Positions 1 through 7,946 of a stretch of 32,101 nucleotides of DNA are shown piece by piece (the first letter of the stretch is position 1; every line of letters begins with the position of its first letter). The notes beneath the pieces were generated by a model. It saw only the letters and a program-made list of their open reading frames with translations. It was not told the origin of the DNA and did not search any database. Source of the DNA: Calothrix membranacea FACHB-236 (GTDB taxonomy: Bacteria > Cyanobacteriota > Cyanobacteriia > Cyanobacteriales > Nostocaceae). Both the position numbers and the translations under genes were made by a program. Location: the NCBI RefSeq assembly GCF_014696315.1, contig NZ_JACJPX010000088.1, positions 1-32,101 on the forward strand. Direction: 5' to 3'.

Positions 1-49
1 TTTATACATTTTACTTGAATCTATGTTTTAGCGATCGCCTGACCTTGGA

Positions 50-709
50 GTGGCGCATTGTCACTTGTTTTTGCCCGACTTCAGAAAATCGCGTTGCTCC
101 CCCCAGGATGATAGTAACTATGTGCAAAGTGTAGCCATCTATGAATTAGCCAAGAATTTCCTTGATGACCCCGACACCAAAACCTTCCTCAAAGACCGCG
201 CTACCCAGGATGATAGTTCAGGTGTGCGAGGTGCAGCCATCGAAGAATTAGCCAAGAATTTCCCAGATGACCCCGATACTAAAACCATCCTCAAAAACCA
301 CGCTACCCAGGATGATAGTTCAGGTGTGAGACGTTCAGCCATCGAAGAATTAGCCAAGAATTTTCTTAATGACCCCGACACCAAAACCATCCTCAAAGAC
401 CGCGCTACCCATGATGATAGTTCAGGTGTGAGACGTGCAGCCATCCAAGAATTAGCCAAAAACTTTAAATATGACCCTGCAATGTTTGAAGTGTTTTATA
501 ACTGTGCAGCCAATGATCTCTTTGAAGGTATCCATGACTTTTTTGATGAATACAATCCTCGGTACATTGCGCTTGACATAATTATCAAGCAATTTCCTCA
601 GCATCCCCAGACTTTACCACTGTTGCGCGAAAAAGCAGAAAACGACCCAGATGAGGAAGTACGGAAGTTTGCTCAGAAGAAGTTAAAGCAGTGGGGAGTG
701 CAAATGTAA
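50..709 (+). CDS. HEAT-repeat protein, probably a 3' remnant of a larger gene
   Basis: Encodes 219 residues, mostly a solenoid of 34-residue helical repeats with the recurring core DDSSGVRRAAIEELAKNF followed by DDPDTKTILKDRAT. Four clear units run from about residue 20 to 145, then two more divergent ones reach the C-terminus. In cyanobacteria such repeats commonly form the C-terminal sensing part of NACHT/STAND-type NTPases or phycobilin-lyase-like scaffolds, and they act in protein binding. No NTPase domain is present here. The only possible start is a GTG at 50 with no clear Shine-Dalgarno, an in-frame TAG lies at 29-31, and the repeat array begins abruptly after about 18 unrelated residues. 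I infer a truncated gene whose N-terminal domain is lost. It ends 9 bp before hicA. The function of the remaining protein is unknown, and expression is uncertain. Confidence 0.6.
   Translation: MAHCHLFLPDFRKSRCSPQDDSNYVQSVAIYELAKNFLDDPDTKTFLKDRATQDDSSGVRGAAIEELAKNFPDDPDTKTILKNHATQDDSSGVRRSAIEELAKNFLNDPDTKTILKDRATHDDSSGVRRAAIQELAKNFKYDPAMFEVFYNCAANDLFEGIHDFFDEYNPRYIALDIIIKQFPQHPQTLPLLREKAENDPDEEVRKFAQKKLKQWGVQM
107..478 (+). repeat. 102-bp tandem repeats encoding HEAT units
   Basis: The block starting GATGATAGT recurs at 107, 209, 311 and 413, exactly 102 bp (34 codons) apart. The units are close to identical at DNA level, including silent positions, which points to recent expansion or gene conversion. 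The array is in frame with the surrounding coding sequence. Confidence 0.85.
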
Positions 710-718
710 GCTGAGATT

Positions 719-946
719 ATTCCCAAGAAAATCAGAGAATTGAAAAACTTATTGCTGCAAGCAGGGTTTATCTACCGTCCTGGTAAGGGTAGTCACACCA
801 ATTGGTTTCATCCTTTGTTACTAGGGAGAATTACTCTATCAGGCAAAGATGGTAGTGATGCTAAAGCTTACCAGGAGAAAGATGTTAGTAATGCACTTCA
901 AAGACTAGAAGAAATTAAAAAAGCTCAAGAGGAAGAACAAGAATGA
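719..946 (+). CDS. hicA: HicA-family mRNA interferase toxin, apparent ATT start
   Basis: HicA toxins are small double-stranded-RNA-binding-fold ribonucleases that cleave mRNA and are neutralised by HicB. The protein shows the family core, with the catalytic histidine in GKGSHTNWFHP (about residue 26) and a KAYQEKDVSNAL segment near the C-terminus. The family normally begins M-P-K-K-I-R-E-L. Here that sequence is fully encoded from 719, but the first codon is ATT rather than ATG. The next usable start is TTG at 740, which would remove seven conserved residues. GAG at 713-715 is too close for a good Shine-Dalgarno to ATT 719. The gene overlaps hicB by 4 bp (ATGA), so translation is probably coupled. 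Family assignment is firm. The start is uncertain, and weak initiation could simply keep toxin levels low. Confidence 0.85.
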   Translation: MPKKIRELKNLLLQAGFIYRPGKGSHTNWFHPLLLGRITLSGKDGSDAKAYQEKDVSNALQRLEEIKKAQEEEQE

Positions 947-1167
947 ATTCTCGCTATACCATAATTATTCAATGGTCAGATGAAGATAATTGTTTTGTTG
1001 TTAGTCTTCCTGAATGGGGAGAGTTTTGTCATACCCACGGAGATACTTACGAAGAAGCCCTAAAAAATGCTCAAGAAGTTCTAGAGATGTTAATTGAAAC
1101 AAATTTGGAACTCGGTGAACCACTCCCTGAACCAAAAACTCTCGGACAGTCTTTGCAAGCAGCATAG
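943..1167 (+). CDS. hicB: HicB-family antitoxin, copy 1
   Basis: This 74-residue protein has the partial RNase H-like HicB fold: YTIIIQWSDEDNCFVVSLPE, then THGDTYEEALKNAQEVLEMLIE, ending PEPKTLGQSLQAA. HicB binds and blocks HicA, and many HicB proteins also repress their own operon. This copy has no added helix-turn-helix or ribbon-helix-helix domain, so any DNA binding would have to come from elsewhere. The start ATG overlaps the end of hicA (ATGA), and GAGG at 929-932 can serve as a ribosome binding site. A second, very similar hicB follows after 25 bp. The two copies differ mainly in the stretch after LPE (WGEFCHTHG here). Confidence 0.88.
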   Translation: MNSRYTIIIQWSDEDNCFVVSLPEWGEFCHTHGDTYEEALKNAQEVLEMLIETNLELGEPLPEPKTLGQSLQAA

Positions 1168-1192
1168 ATTTTGTACCAGAGCAAACAAAAGA

Positions 1193-1417
1193 ATGAAATA
1201 TACAATTATTATTCAATGGTCAGATGAAGACCAGTGTTATGTTGTGCTGTTACCTGAATTTACAAATGTTATGCAGCCTTGTACTCACGGAGATACTTAC
1301 GAAGAAGCTCTGAAGAATGCCCAAGAGGTACTAAAGTTATTAATTGAAACAGCTTTGGAACTCGGTGAAACTCTCCCTGAACCAAAAACTCTCGGACAGT
1401 CTTTGCAGGTAGCATAG
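1193..1417 (+). CDS. hicB: HicB-family antitoxin, tandem copy 2
   Basis: This is a second 74-residue HicB-like protein starting MKYTIIIQWSDEDQCYVV, followed by LPEFTNVMQPCTHGDTYEEAL and ending TLGQSLQVA. The ATG at 1193 is chosen because homology to copy 1 begins there. An in-frame ATG at 1094 would give an N-terminal extension read out of frame through copy 1, which is not credible. The 3' two-thirds is almost identical in DNA to copy 1 (including the run encoding PEPKTLGQSLQ), while the segment after LPE differs by substitution and two extra residues. No separate hicA accompanies it. It may provide extra antitoxin dose, or have a different specificity against a HicA encoded elsewhere. No strong ribosome binding site is visible. 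Confidence 0.85.
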   Translation: MKYTIIIQWSDEDQCYVVLLPEFTNVMQPCTHGDTYEEALKNAQEVLKLLIETALELGETLPEPKTLGQSLQVA

Positions 1418-1561
1418 GTTTTTCAGCATCGCGGAGGGTTCTTGATGCGACAGGTCAATTGTGAAATTTTTTCAGTGAGAGCGATCGCATCTATAACTTA
1501 GAATATGTAGCGCGATCGCTTGCCGCTTGTAAATGGCTATATTATTCCTGTTAAAAACAGC

Positions 1562-2461
1562 TTAATGTTCAGTTTGTTTATGGTGATTAAACCTAATTCC
1601 TAAAAAGATGTCGTAAACAAACTCAAAAAAATCTTTCTTTTGTAATAAACCTGAAGTTTGATAACAACCTTTTGCATCTAACAGTGGTTTCATCAAATAA
1701 TAGGCAGGCTGGTAATTGTACCAGGGAATTGACGGCCACAAATGATGAACGAGGTGGTAATTCTGTCCCATAATCAAAATGTTCAGAATTGGGTTAGGGT
1801 AAACACGCGCATTTTTCCAGCGATCGCGCTCTACAAATGGGCGATGGGGCAGATAATCAAAGAATAAACCTAATGCAATCCCCACGATAAATGCTGGTAT
1901 GAACCAAAAATTGAGAATATAACCCAAAAAGTTATATTGCACTGAGATATAAACAATTGTCCCTACAATCAGGCGGCTAATAAACCACTCCAGTAGCTCA
2001 TATTTACGCCACAATTGCCGTTGAAAGAAAAATACCTCGTGGTATAAGAATCGTACTGCAATCAACCACAGCGGCCCGCCAGTCGAGACATAATGATCTG
2101 GGTCATCTTTAGGATGATTAACATGGGCATGATGCTGTAAATGCACTCGCGTAAATACCGGAAACGCGAAAGCTAGCATCAGCGCACTACCATGACCTAA
2201 CATCGCATTGATAACTCGGTTGCGATGGGCAGATTGATGGCAAGCATCATGAATCACTGTCCCAGAACAATGTAGCGCTAGAGTATTAACACCAAAGCAT
2301 AGCCAGTGCGGCCATTCCCATAGCCAGTAACCAAAGTTAGATAACACTAGCATTGCTACTGCACTAAAAAACAGCAGCATTGTGGCACTAAAATCACCAG
2401 CAGGTGCTAAAAATTCCTTGGGTGGGACTGTCAGTGGCTTCTGTGCCTCCGACGTGAGCAT
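1562..2461 (-). CDS. crtR: Beta-carotene hydroxylase (membrane di-iron hydroxylase)
   Basis: CrtR adds 3-hydroxyl groups to the beta-ionone rings of carotenoids, making zeaxanthin and, with other enzymes, myxol-type carotenoids. It acts in the membrane with a di-iron centre. The 299-residue protein has the three histidine clusters of the fatty-acid-desaturase-like family: HDACHQSAH (residues 71-79), HLQHHAHVNHPKDDPDH (107-123) and HLVHHLWPSIPW near residue 246, separated by hydrophobic segments. Length and sequence match cyanobacterial CrtR throughout. The ATG at 2461 is preferred over an in-frame ATG 21 bp upstream because GGAG lies 6 nt before it and CrtR proteins start MLTSEAQ-like. It is transcribed divergently from pyk across a 538-bp gap. 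Confidence 0.92.
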   Translation of the reverse strand: MLTSEAQKPLTVPPKEFLAPAGDFSATMLLFFSAVAMLVLSNFGYWLWEWPHWLCFGVNTLALHCSGTVIHDACHQSAHRNRVINAMLGHGSALMLAFAFPVFTRVHLQHHAHVNHPKDDPDHYVSTGGPLWLIAVRFLYHEVFFFQRQLWRKYELLEWFISRLIVGTIVYISVQYNFLGYILNFWFIPAFIVGIALGLFFDYLPHRPFVERDRWKNARVYPNPILNILIMGQNYHLVHHLWPSIPWYNYQPAYYLMKPLLDAKGCYQTSGLLQKKDFFEFVYDIFLGIRFNHHKQTEH

Positions 2462-2467
2462 TCTGAT

Positions 2468-2471
2468 CTCC
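2468..2471 (-). promoter_or_regulatory. Ribosome binding site fixing the crtR start
   Basis: GGAG on the minus strand sits 6 nt upstream of ATG 2461. It would lie inside the coding region if the upstream in-frame ATG at 2482 were used, which favours the shorter protein. Confidence 0.6.
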
Positions 2472-2482
2472 TTATTTATCAA

Positions 2483-2999
2483 ACATTACGAATATACGAC
2501 AAAGATTAGTGAATAATAAACTTTTATAAACTTTTGTATAGCAAGTTTTATCCGTCATTTAGCAGATTGTATAGATAAATACGATATGATGCCAGACGGG
2601 ACTTGAATCTTCAGAATTAATTGGGTTGTAGCAATCGCTCAGAATGCGGTAGAAGAATATCCTTCTTGGGGAGGATGGAACCAAGATTAGTGTACGATAA
2701 CTAGTCTATCCACTCACTAAAACTGCCATGTTAGAAGGAGTCTCTCATAGCTCATTACTAATGTAGCTTGGCGGAAATATATATATTATTCAAGGCAATT
2801 AATCACGGGAAAGTTCTACAACCCATGAAAATCCTTAGCCCCTAGTCCCTATCTTCTAGATTAATTTAAGTTTCGCGCCACCAACTGGCCTTTATTCCCC
2901 CTTTCTAACTGCTTACATCTGATTGATATAGCAGTGACGGAAATAGAAATGCCCTTTAATTTACGATGGTTTCCTAGATAGATCCTAGAATCAGCCCCT
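2483..2999. other. Intergenic region between divergent crtR and pyk
   Basis: This stretch of 517 bp is AT-rich and shows no open reading frame above about a dozen codons, no tRNA-like fold and no strong hairpin. It must hold the promoters of crtR (leftward) and pyk (rightward), but I cannot place either with confidence. A short AT run at about 2779-2790 (atatatatatta) is the only notable low-complexity stretch. Confidence 0.5.
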
Positions 3000-4766
3000 A
3001 TGCAATTAAGAGATTCTCTACGCCGCACAAAAATTGTCGCTACGATTGGGCCTGCTACTAGCAGCCCAGAAATGCTCAAGGCAATTATTGAAGCGGGAGC
3101 AACAACACTACGGCTAAACTTTTCCCACGGGACTCATGCCGATCATCAGCGTAGTATCCGTTTAATTCGGCAAACTGCTTTTGAACTAAATCAGCCAGTA
3201 GCAATTCTCCAAGACTTGCAAGGGCCAAAAATTCGCTTGGGGCGGTTTGAAAATGGGTCTATAGTCGTAGCAAAAGGCGATCGCTTCACCTTGACCAATC
3301 GTCCAGTAATTGGTACACAGGAAATTAGCTGTGTTACCTACGATTACTTGGCCGAAGAAGTCCCAGTAGGTGCAAAAATTCTCCTCGATGATGGGCGAGT
3401 CGAAATGGTAGTTGAGGAGATTAATCGCGATAAAGGTGATTTACATTGTCGTGTTACCGTAGCTGGTAAACTTTCTAACAATAAAGGTGTTAACTTTCCC
3501 GGAGTTTACCTTTCCATCAAAGCCATGACCGACAAAGACCGCGAGGATCTAATGTTTGGTCTGGATCAGGGTGTAGATTGGGTAGCACTATCTTTTGTCC
3601 GCAATCCTCAAGATATCATCGAAATTAAAGACCTAATTTCCAGCACAGGTAAGAATGTACCAGTAGTTGCCAAAATTGAAAAGCACGAAGCCATTGAGCA
3701 AATGGAAGCAGTTTTGGCTTTGTGTGATGGCGTAATGGTAGCTAGAGGTGATTTAGGGGTAGAACTACCAGCTGAGGATGTTCCTGTACTGCAAAAGCGG
3801 CTGATTGCTACTGCTAATCGCTTGGGGATTCCCATTATTACCGCCACGCAAATGTTAGACAGCATGGTGAGTAACCCTCGCCCTACTCGTGCCGAAGTGT
3901 CGGATGTGGCAAACGCAATTTTAGATGGCACAGATGCAGTCATGCTTTCTAATGAAACTGCTGTAGGTAGTTACCCAGTAGAAGCTGTAGCAACTATGGC
4001 GAGAATTGCCGAACGCATTGAACAGGAAGAAGCACAAAACGCCAATCGCTTATTAAGAGATGCTAGACGTTCCATCCCTAACGCCATTAGCCAAGCTGTA
4101 GGACAAATTGCTGAACAGTTAGGTGCAGCAGCAATTATGACCTTAACCCAAACAGGGGCAACAGCGCGCAATGTTTCCAAATTCCGTCCGCGCACACCGA
4201 TTTTGGCAATTACACCCCATGTAAACGTAGCACGACAGTTACAAATGGTATGGGGAGTAAAACCGCTGTTAGTACTAGAACTACCTTCTACCGGACAAAC
4301 TTTTCAAGCCGCTATTAATGTTGCTCAGGAAAATAAACTACTAACTGAAGGCGATTTGGTTGTCATGACAGCAGGTACACTCCAAGGTGTTTCCGGCTCG
4401 ACAGATTTAATCAAGGTTGAAGTCGTCACAGCAATTCTCGGACAGGGAATTGGACTAGGACAAGGTTCTGTGAGTGGACGCGCCAGAGTCGCGCACAAAG
4501 GTATGGATGTCAGCAACTTTAATCCTGGAGATATTTTAGTTGCTCCCCGTACCACTGCCGATTTTGTTGAAGCAATTCGCAAAGCCTCAGGAATTATTAC
4601 AGAAGAAGAAAGCCTCACCAGCCATGCAGCTGTAATTGGCTTGCGTTTAGGTGTCCCAGTAATTGTGGGTGTGAAGGAAGCAACACAAGTAATTAGAGAC
4701 GGGGCAATTTTAACCCTGGATCTGCAACGAGGTTTAATTTACTCTGGTGCAGTAGGAACACCTTAG
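3000..4766 (+). CDS. pyk: Pyruvate kinase with C-terminal PEP-utiliser-type domain
   Basis: Converts phosphoenolpyruvate and ADP to pyruvate and ATP, the last step of glycolysis. The core (about residues 1-470) contains RRTKIVATIGPA at the N-terminus, the LRLNFSHG and LQDLQGPKIRLG motifs, VAKIEKHEAIE with the catalytic lysine, MVARGDLGVELP, ITATQMLDSM and PTRAEVSDVANAILDGTDAVM. At 588 residues it is about 110 longer than the E. coli enzyme. The extra part (about 485-588) resembles the mobile phosphohistidine domain of PEP synthase/PPDK, with SLTSHAAVIG at about residue 538 and PVIVGV after it. Such an extra C-terminal domain occurs in Bacillus pyruvate kinases and in cyanobacterial Pyk2-type enzymes. 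No clear ribosome binding site precedes the ATG. Confidence 0.95.
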   Translation: MQLRDSLRRTKIVATIGPATSSPEMLKAIIEAGATTLRLNFSHGTHADHQRSIRLIRQTAFELNQPVAILQDLQGPKIRLGRFENGSIVVAKGDRFTLTNRPVIGTQEISCVTYDYLAEEVPVGAKILLDDGRVEMVVEEINRDKGDLHCRVTVAGKLSNNKGVNFPGVYLSIKAMTDKDREDLMFGLDQGVDWVALSFVRNPQDIIEIKDLISSTGKNVPVVAKIEKHEAIEQMEAVLALCDGVMVARGDLGVELPAEDVPVLQKRLIATANRLGIPIITATQMLDSMVSNPRPTRAEVSDVANAILDGTDAVMLSNETAVGSYPVEAVATMARIAERIEQEEAQNANRLLRDARRSIPNAISQAVGQIAEQLGAAAIMTLTQTGATARNVSKFRPRTPILAITPHVNVARQLQMVWGVKPLLVLELPSTGQTFQAAINVAQENKLLTEGDLVVMTAGTLQGVSGSTDLIKVEVVTAILGQGIGLGQGSVSGRARVAHKGMDVSNFNPGDILVAPRTTADFVEAIRKASGIITEEESLTSHAAVIGLRLGVPVIVGVKEATQVIRDGAILTLDLQRGLIYSGAVGTP

Positions 4767-4804
4767 GAAGACTGAAGTTTAAAGGCTGAAGTGTGAAAGA
4801 TTTT

Positions 4805-5395
4805 TTATCCTTCATCCTTTTGATCAAAGTTAACTCGTTCGTAAATTTGGCGATGGGGAATTTGGCAGTTTGCTGAAGCTAAAGTTAAAACTCCATCTTC
4901 ATCGTCAGATTCTTTAAATAGCCAGTTACCTTCAGATGTTTTGCTAAATTGTTCAAGATGAAATTGATATTGGTCAATTAAAATATATTCTTGAAATTCG
5001 GGAATCGAACGGTAATAAGTAAATTTATCACCTCTATCTCGACTACGAGTAGATTTAGAAAGGATCTCAAAAATAATACTAGGATTAATAACTGTATCGT
5101 TGCGCCCTTCTTGAAAGATGGGTTCACCTTTGATAATCAAAATATCCGGATATGTGTATTGCTGATAACGAGGAATCCATAAGCGCAAATCGCTTATGAA
5201 AACTTCATAAGGTTGCTCTTGTAAACCTAATTCCAGAAGTCTACTTAGGTTACGAATAATACGGTTATGATTAATCGAGCCTCCAGTCATGGCGACAACT
5301 TCCCCATTACGGTATTCGCTACGGTACTCAGCACTCTCTTCCTGGGTTAAGTATTCTTCAATAGAATATAAGGGAGGGGAAGTTTGTACAACCAT
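4805..5395 (-). CDS. Uma2-family (DUF820) putative nuclease
   Basis: This 196-residue protein belongs to the large cyanobacterial Uma2 family, which has a PD-(D/E)xK restriction-endonuclease-like fold. Their biological role is not established. Visible landmarks are a family-typical N-terminus (YSIEEYLTQEESAEYRSEY), a conserved GGSINHNRI segment, the acidic residue in TYPDILII (Asp84) and Glu110 in IIFEILSKST, where most relatives read EVLSPST. The region after it (SRDRGDKFTYYR) is typical. It is convergent with pyk, 38 bp from its end, and shares its strand with the polysaccharide genes upstream but is unlikely to be related in function. A second, distant member of the family lies at 16135-16881. 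Confidence 0.85.
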   Translation of the reverse strand: MVVQTSPPLYSIEEYLTQEESAEYRSEYRNGEVVAMTGGSINHNRIIRNLSRLLELGLQEQPYEVFISDLRLWIPRYQQYTYPDILIIKGEPIFQEGRNDTVINPSIIFEILSKSTRSRDRGDKFTYYRSIPEFQEYILIDQYQFHLEQFSKTSEGNWLFKESDDEDGVLTLASANCQIPHRQIYERVNFDQKDEG

Positions 5396-5438
5396 AAGAT
5401 TTAGAAGATAAATATTTAGGTTTACTTTAGCCTAGCAC

Positions 5439-6500
5439 TCATAAATAGCGTGATAATACTTCAGCGGTGGCTTGTCCTGTTTTTTCCCAGCTAAATTGAT
5501 TTGCTCTAGTGATCCCTTGGGTAGAAAGATGCGATCGCAAACTTGAATCATTAGCTACAGCTTGCATGGCTGCGGTAATTTCTTCTGTATTGTAGGGATT
5601 AATCAGAATGGCTGCATCTCCAGCGACTTCAGGAAGGGAGGAAATATTAGAAGTAATGACGGGAGTACCGCAAGCCATTGCTTCCAAGACAGGTAAACCG
5701 AAGCCTTCCCAGAGACTAGGGAAAACAAGTGCGATCGCACTATTAATAATTGTTGGTAATTCGCTATAGGGTACATAATCAAGGAACTTCACTTGATCAG
5801 CTATACCCAATTCTGCAACTTGCGTTTGTAGAGTTGGAGTATAACGGCGATCGCTAGACCCTACTAACCACAGTTCATAGTCTTTGCAATTAGGTAACGC
5901 AGCAAAAGCGCTAATTAAGCGATGGACATTTTTATATGTATCTTGGCGGCCAATGTAGAGAAAGTAATTGCTGGTGGGTAAATTCAGAGGACGGAAGTGA
6001 GTGCGATCGTAAGCAAGCAGAATGGGTGTAATTTTGCTGCTAGGAATTTGGTAAAAGTCGATAATATCTTTAGCTGTAGCTTGGGAATTACAGATAATAT
6101 GTTGTGCTTGTTTCAGAACTTGGGGTGTGTAGTAGCGATGATAAGGTATTAAAGGTGAAAAGCGTCTAGGAAACCGCAACGGTATCAAGTCGTGAAACAT
6201 GACAACGAAACGACAATTTGTATATAACGGTGCTTCCGGTAGAGGAGAAAATAATAGATGAGATTTTAGCTTTGTATAGATTTTTGGTAATTGAAATTGC
6301 GTCCAAATTAAGCGGCGAAAATGACCTTTTGTACCTTGGTCAGGTGTTAAATCTGGAGGAACAGAATAGCAAGTATAATTAGAAATTTTGTTCGCAACTA
6401 GTAATTGTGGATTCAGGGATTGAAAATATGGAAATACATTATTAGCGTAGATTGTTATACCTGTAGGTTTTTGAGATAAAAAAGAAAGATTGACTAACAA
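5439..6500 (-). CDS. Family 4 glycosyltransferase
   Basis: This 353-residue GT-B fold enzyme transfers a sugar from an activated donor, probably retaining, to a growing polysaccharide on the cytoplasmic side. The N-terminal acceptor domain has MFHDLIPLRFPRRF and a CNSQATAKDI segment. The C-terminal donor domain has FLYIGRQDTYKNVHRLI and the diagnostic FPSLWEGFGLPVLEAMACG with the EX7E glutamates. The start is TTG at 6500 because the sequence MLVNLSFL fits the family start and no ATG lies near. No Shine-Dalgarno is obvious. It is the last gene of the minus-strand polysaccharide cluster, 24 bp after the preceding glycosyltransferase, so cotranscription is likely. Donor and acceptor cannot be deduced. 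Confidence 0.85.
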   Translation of the reverse strand: MLVNLSFLSQKPTGITIYANNVFPYFQSLNPQLLVANKISNYTCYSVPPDLTPDQGTKGHFRRLIWTQFQLPKIYTKLKSHLLFSPLPEAPLYTNCRFVVMFHDLIPLRFPRRFSPLIPYHRYYTPQVLKQAQHIICNSQATAKDIIDFYQIPSSKITPILLAYDRTHFRPLNLPTSNYFLYIGRQDTYKNVHRLISAFAALPNCKDYELWLVGSSDRRYTPTLQTQVAELGIADQVKFLDYVPYSELPTIINSAIALVFPSLWEGFGLPVLEAMACGTPVITSNISSLPEVAGDAAILINPYNTEEITAAMQAVANDSSLRSHLSTQGITRANQFSWEKTGQATAEVLSRYL

Positions 6501-6524
6501 ATTTGGTTTTTATATTAAATTAAT

Positions 6525-7832
6525 TTAATTACACAGTTTAAAGAGAAAATCTTCAGCACATTCCTGCCAAGAAAATGGTCTATAGTCATTTTTAATACGG
6601 CTTACTAACTGATTATAGTCAGTATCTGAATTAATTAACCTTTTTAAGGCTTCGTAAAGTTCTAATGGTTGATAAGGATCGAAATATAAGCAAAAATCAC
6701 CACCCACTTCAGGTAAAGAACCACCATTGCTTGCAATTACAGGTTTAGAATACTGAAGTGCTTCGACAACTGGTAATCCAAATCCTTCATAAAATGAGGC
6801 TTGAACTAGACAGTAACAGTTTCTATAAAGAAGACTGAGCTGCTCGTCTGTTACTGCACCTAGTATATGTATCAGCTTACCATACATTTTATTAGACTCT
6901 ATCAGCATATCAGTCTCTGAATGCCAGCCTCTATTACCTGCAAACAGCAAATTTATTTCTTTAGTATTTGAATCTACTAATAAATCAAAGGCTGTCATAA
7001 TAGTTTTAATATTTTTATGAGGAGCCAGACTACCAACTACTAATATATATCGGCTATTTAGTAGTTCCCTAAATGTTTGATCAAAATTATTATCTATATT
7101 TACTAAACTCTCAGGATTGGAGTAATCACATCCTAATCTAAAGCTCTTAACTGTTAACTTGCTATTATCACTTGCTATAATCCCAGCATTTTGGGCGCTC
7201 ATATAGTCTTTAGCACTATTTTTAGAGATACATAAAACCTTATCAAACAAGTCTGAATAGTCTCTATAAAATTTAGTAAAAGCCGCAGCAAAATTTTTGT
7301 CGCAAAACTCTGGTAATTTGATAGGGATCAGGTCATAACATATAACTGCAATTACAACTCCATGCTGTTTTAAAAAATTTAAAAAATTGTAGTAAGTTTT
7401 AGGTAAATCCCAGTTGGCATCAGCAATTATATAAATGTCTCCTGGTAATATTTTCAGACCTTCAAATCGAAGTGAGCCATTTTTGCTTTTACTTAAATTT
7501 AAATAAATCCATTGAATTAATATAAATGGAAATAGATTTAAAAATTTATTTTTTAGCTTAGTCCAGAATACCTGGAATTTCATAATTATTTTACTAGAAG
7601 CATAAATATATGGGTTCTTTATAGTTGCCTCACTATTATTTTCCGGATTCAGATTAGTAACTTTACGCATAAAGTTACCATCAAACATAACTGCTACCAA
7701 TTCTATATTTGTGTAGCTTGAGCTTGAACTGAGCTTGTCTAACTCAGATGTAAGTTGACGCACAACTCGATGAATTCCAGTATTTTTATATGTATAGTTT
7801 GCTGTATGAGTACAATCTATAAATATTCTCAT
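6525..7832 (-). CDS. Family 4 glycosyltransferase
   Basis: This 435-residue GT-B glycosyltransferase begins MRIFIDCTHTANYTYKNTG, a start typical of rhamnosyl/mannosyl-type transferases that act on surface glycans. The motif CYDLIPIKLPEF lies mid-N-terminal domain, YILVVGSLAPHKN opens the donor domain, and the GT4 signature QASFYEGFGLPVVEALQYSKPV follows at about residues 345-365. A loop around residues 60-120 is lysine- and asparagine-rich and unlike close GT4 enzymes, in line with the AT-rich DNA here. It sits between the FkbM methyltransferase (114 bp upstream) and the last glycosyltransferase (24 bp downstream), so it is probably part of the same polysaccharide assembly pathway. Sugar specificity is unknown. 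Confidence 0.85.
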   Translation of the reverse strand: MRIFIDCTHTANYTYKNTGIHRVVRQLTSELDKLSSSSSYTNIELVAVMFDGNFMRKVTNLNPENNSEATIKNPYIYASSKIIMKFQVFWTKLKNKFLNLFPFILIQWIYLNLSKSKNGSLRFEGLKILPGDIYIIADANWDLPKTYYNFLNFLKQHGVVIAVICYDLIPIKLPEFCDKNFAAAFTKFYRDYSDLFDKVLCISKNSAKDYMSAQNAGIIASDNSKLTVKSFRLGCDYSNPESLVNIDNNFDQTFRELLNSRYILVVGSLAPHKNIKTIMTAFDLLVDSNTKEINLLFAGNRGWHSETDMLIESNKMYGKLIHILGAVTDEQLSLLYRNCYCLVQASFYEGFGLPVVEALQYSKPVIASNGGSLPEVGGDFCLYFDPYQPLELYEALKRLINSDTDYNQLVSRIKNDYRPFSWQECAEDFLFKLCN

Positions 7833-7946
7833 TTATGTCTTTTAGACTTTATTATTTAGCAACAAAATTAATGCCATTTGGGCATTATCAGATAGCCCAG
7901 AGTTATATATAATATTCACGCCAAGCATTTCTTCAGAAAGATTTAC

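Noticed and set aside
139-459. 106-codon minus-strand frame across the HEAT repeats
   Set aside because: It is the antisense reading of the 102-bp repeats, itself repetitive only because the other strand is. The plus strand has the coherent HEAT pattern.
107-478. CRISPR array
   Set aside because: Units are 102 bp, contiguous, in frame and protein-coding; there are no spacers.
1094-1192. Longer N-terminus for the second hicB from ATG 1094
   Set aside because: This part is out-of-frame reading through the first hicB. Family homology starts at ATG 1193.
2483-2999. tRNA or small RNA in the crtR-pyk gap
   Set aside because: No cloverleaf, conserved T-loop text or terminator hairpin could be found by eye.
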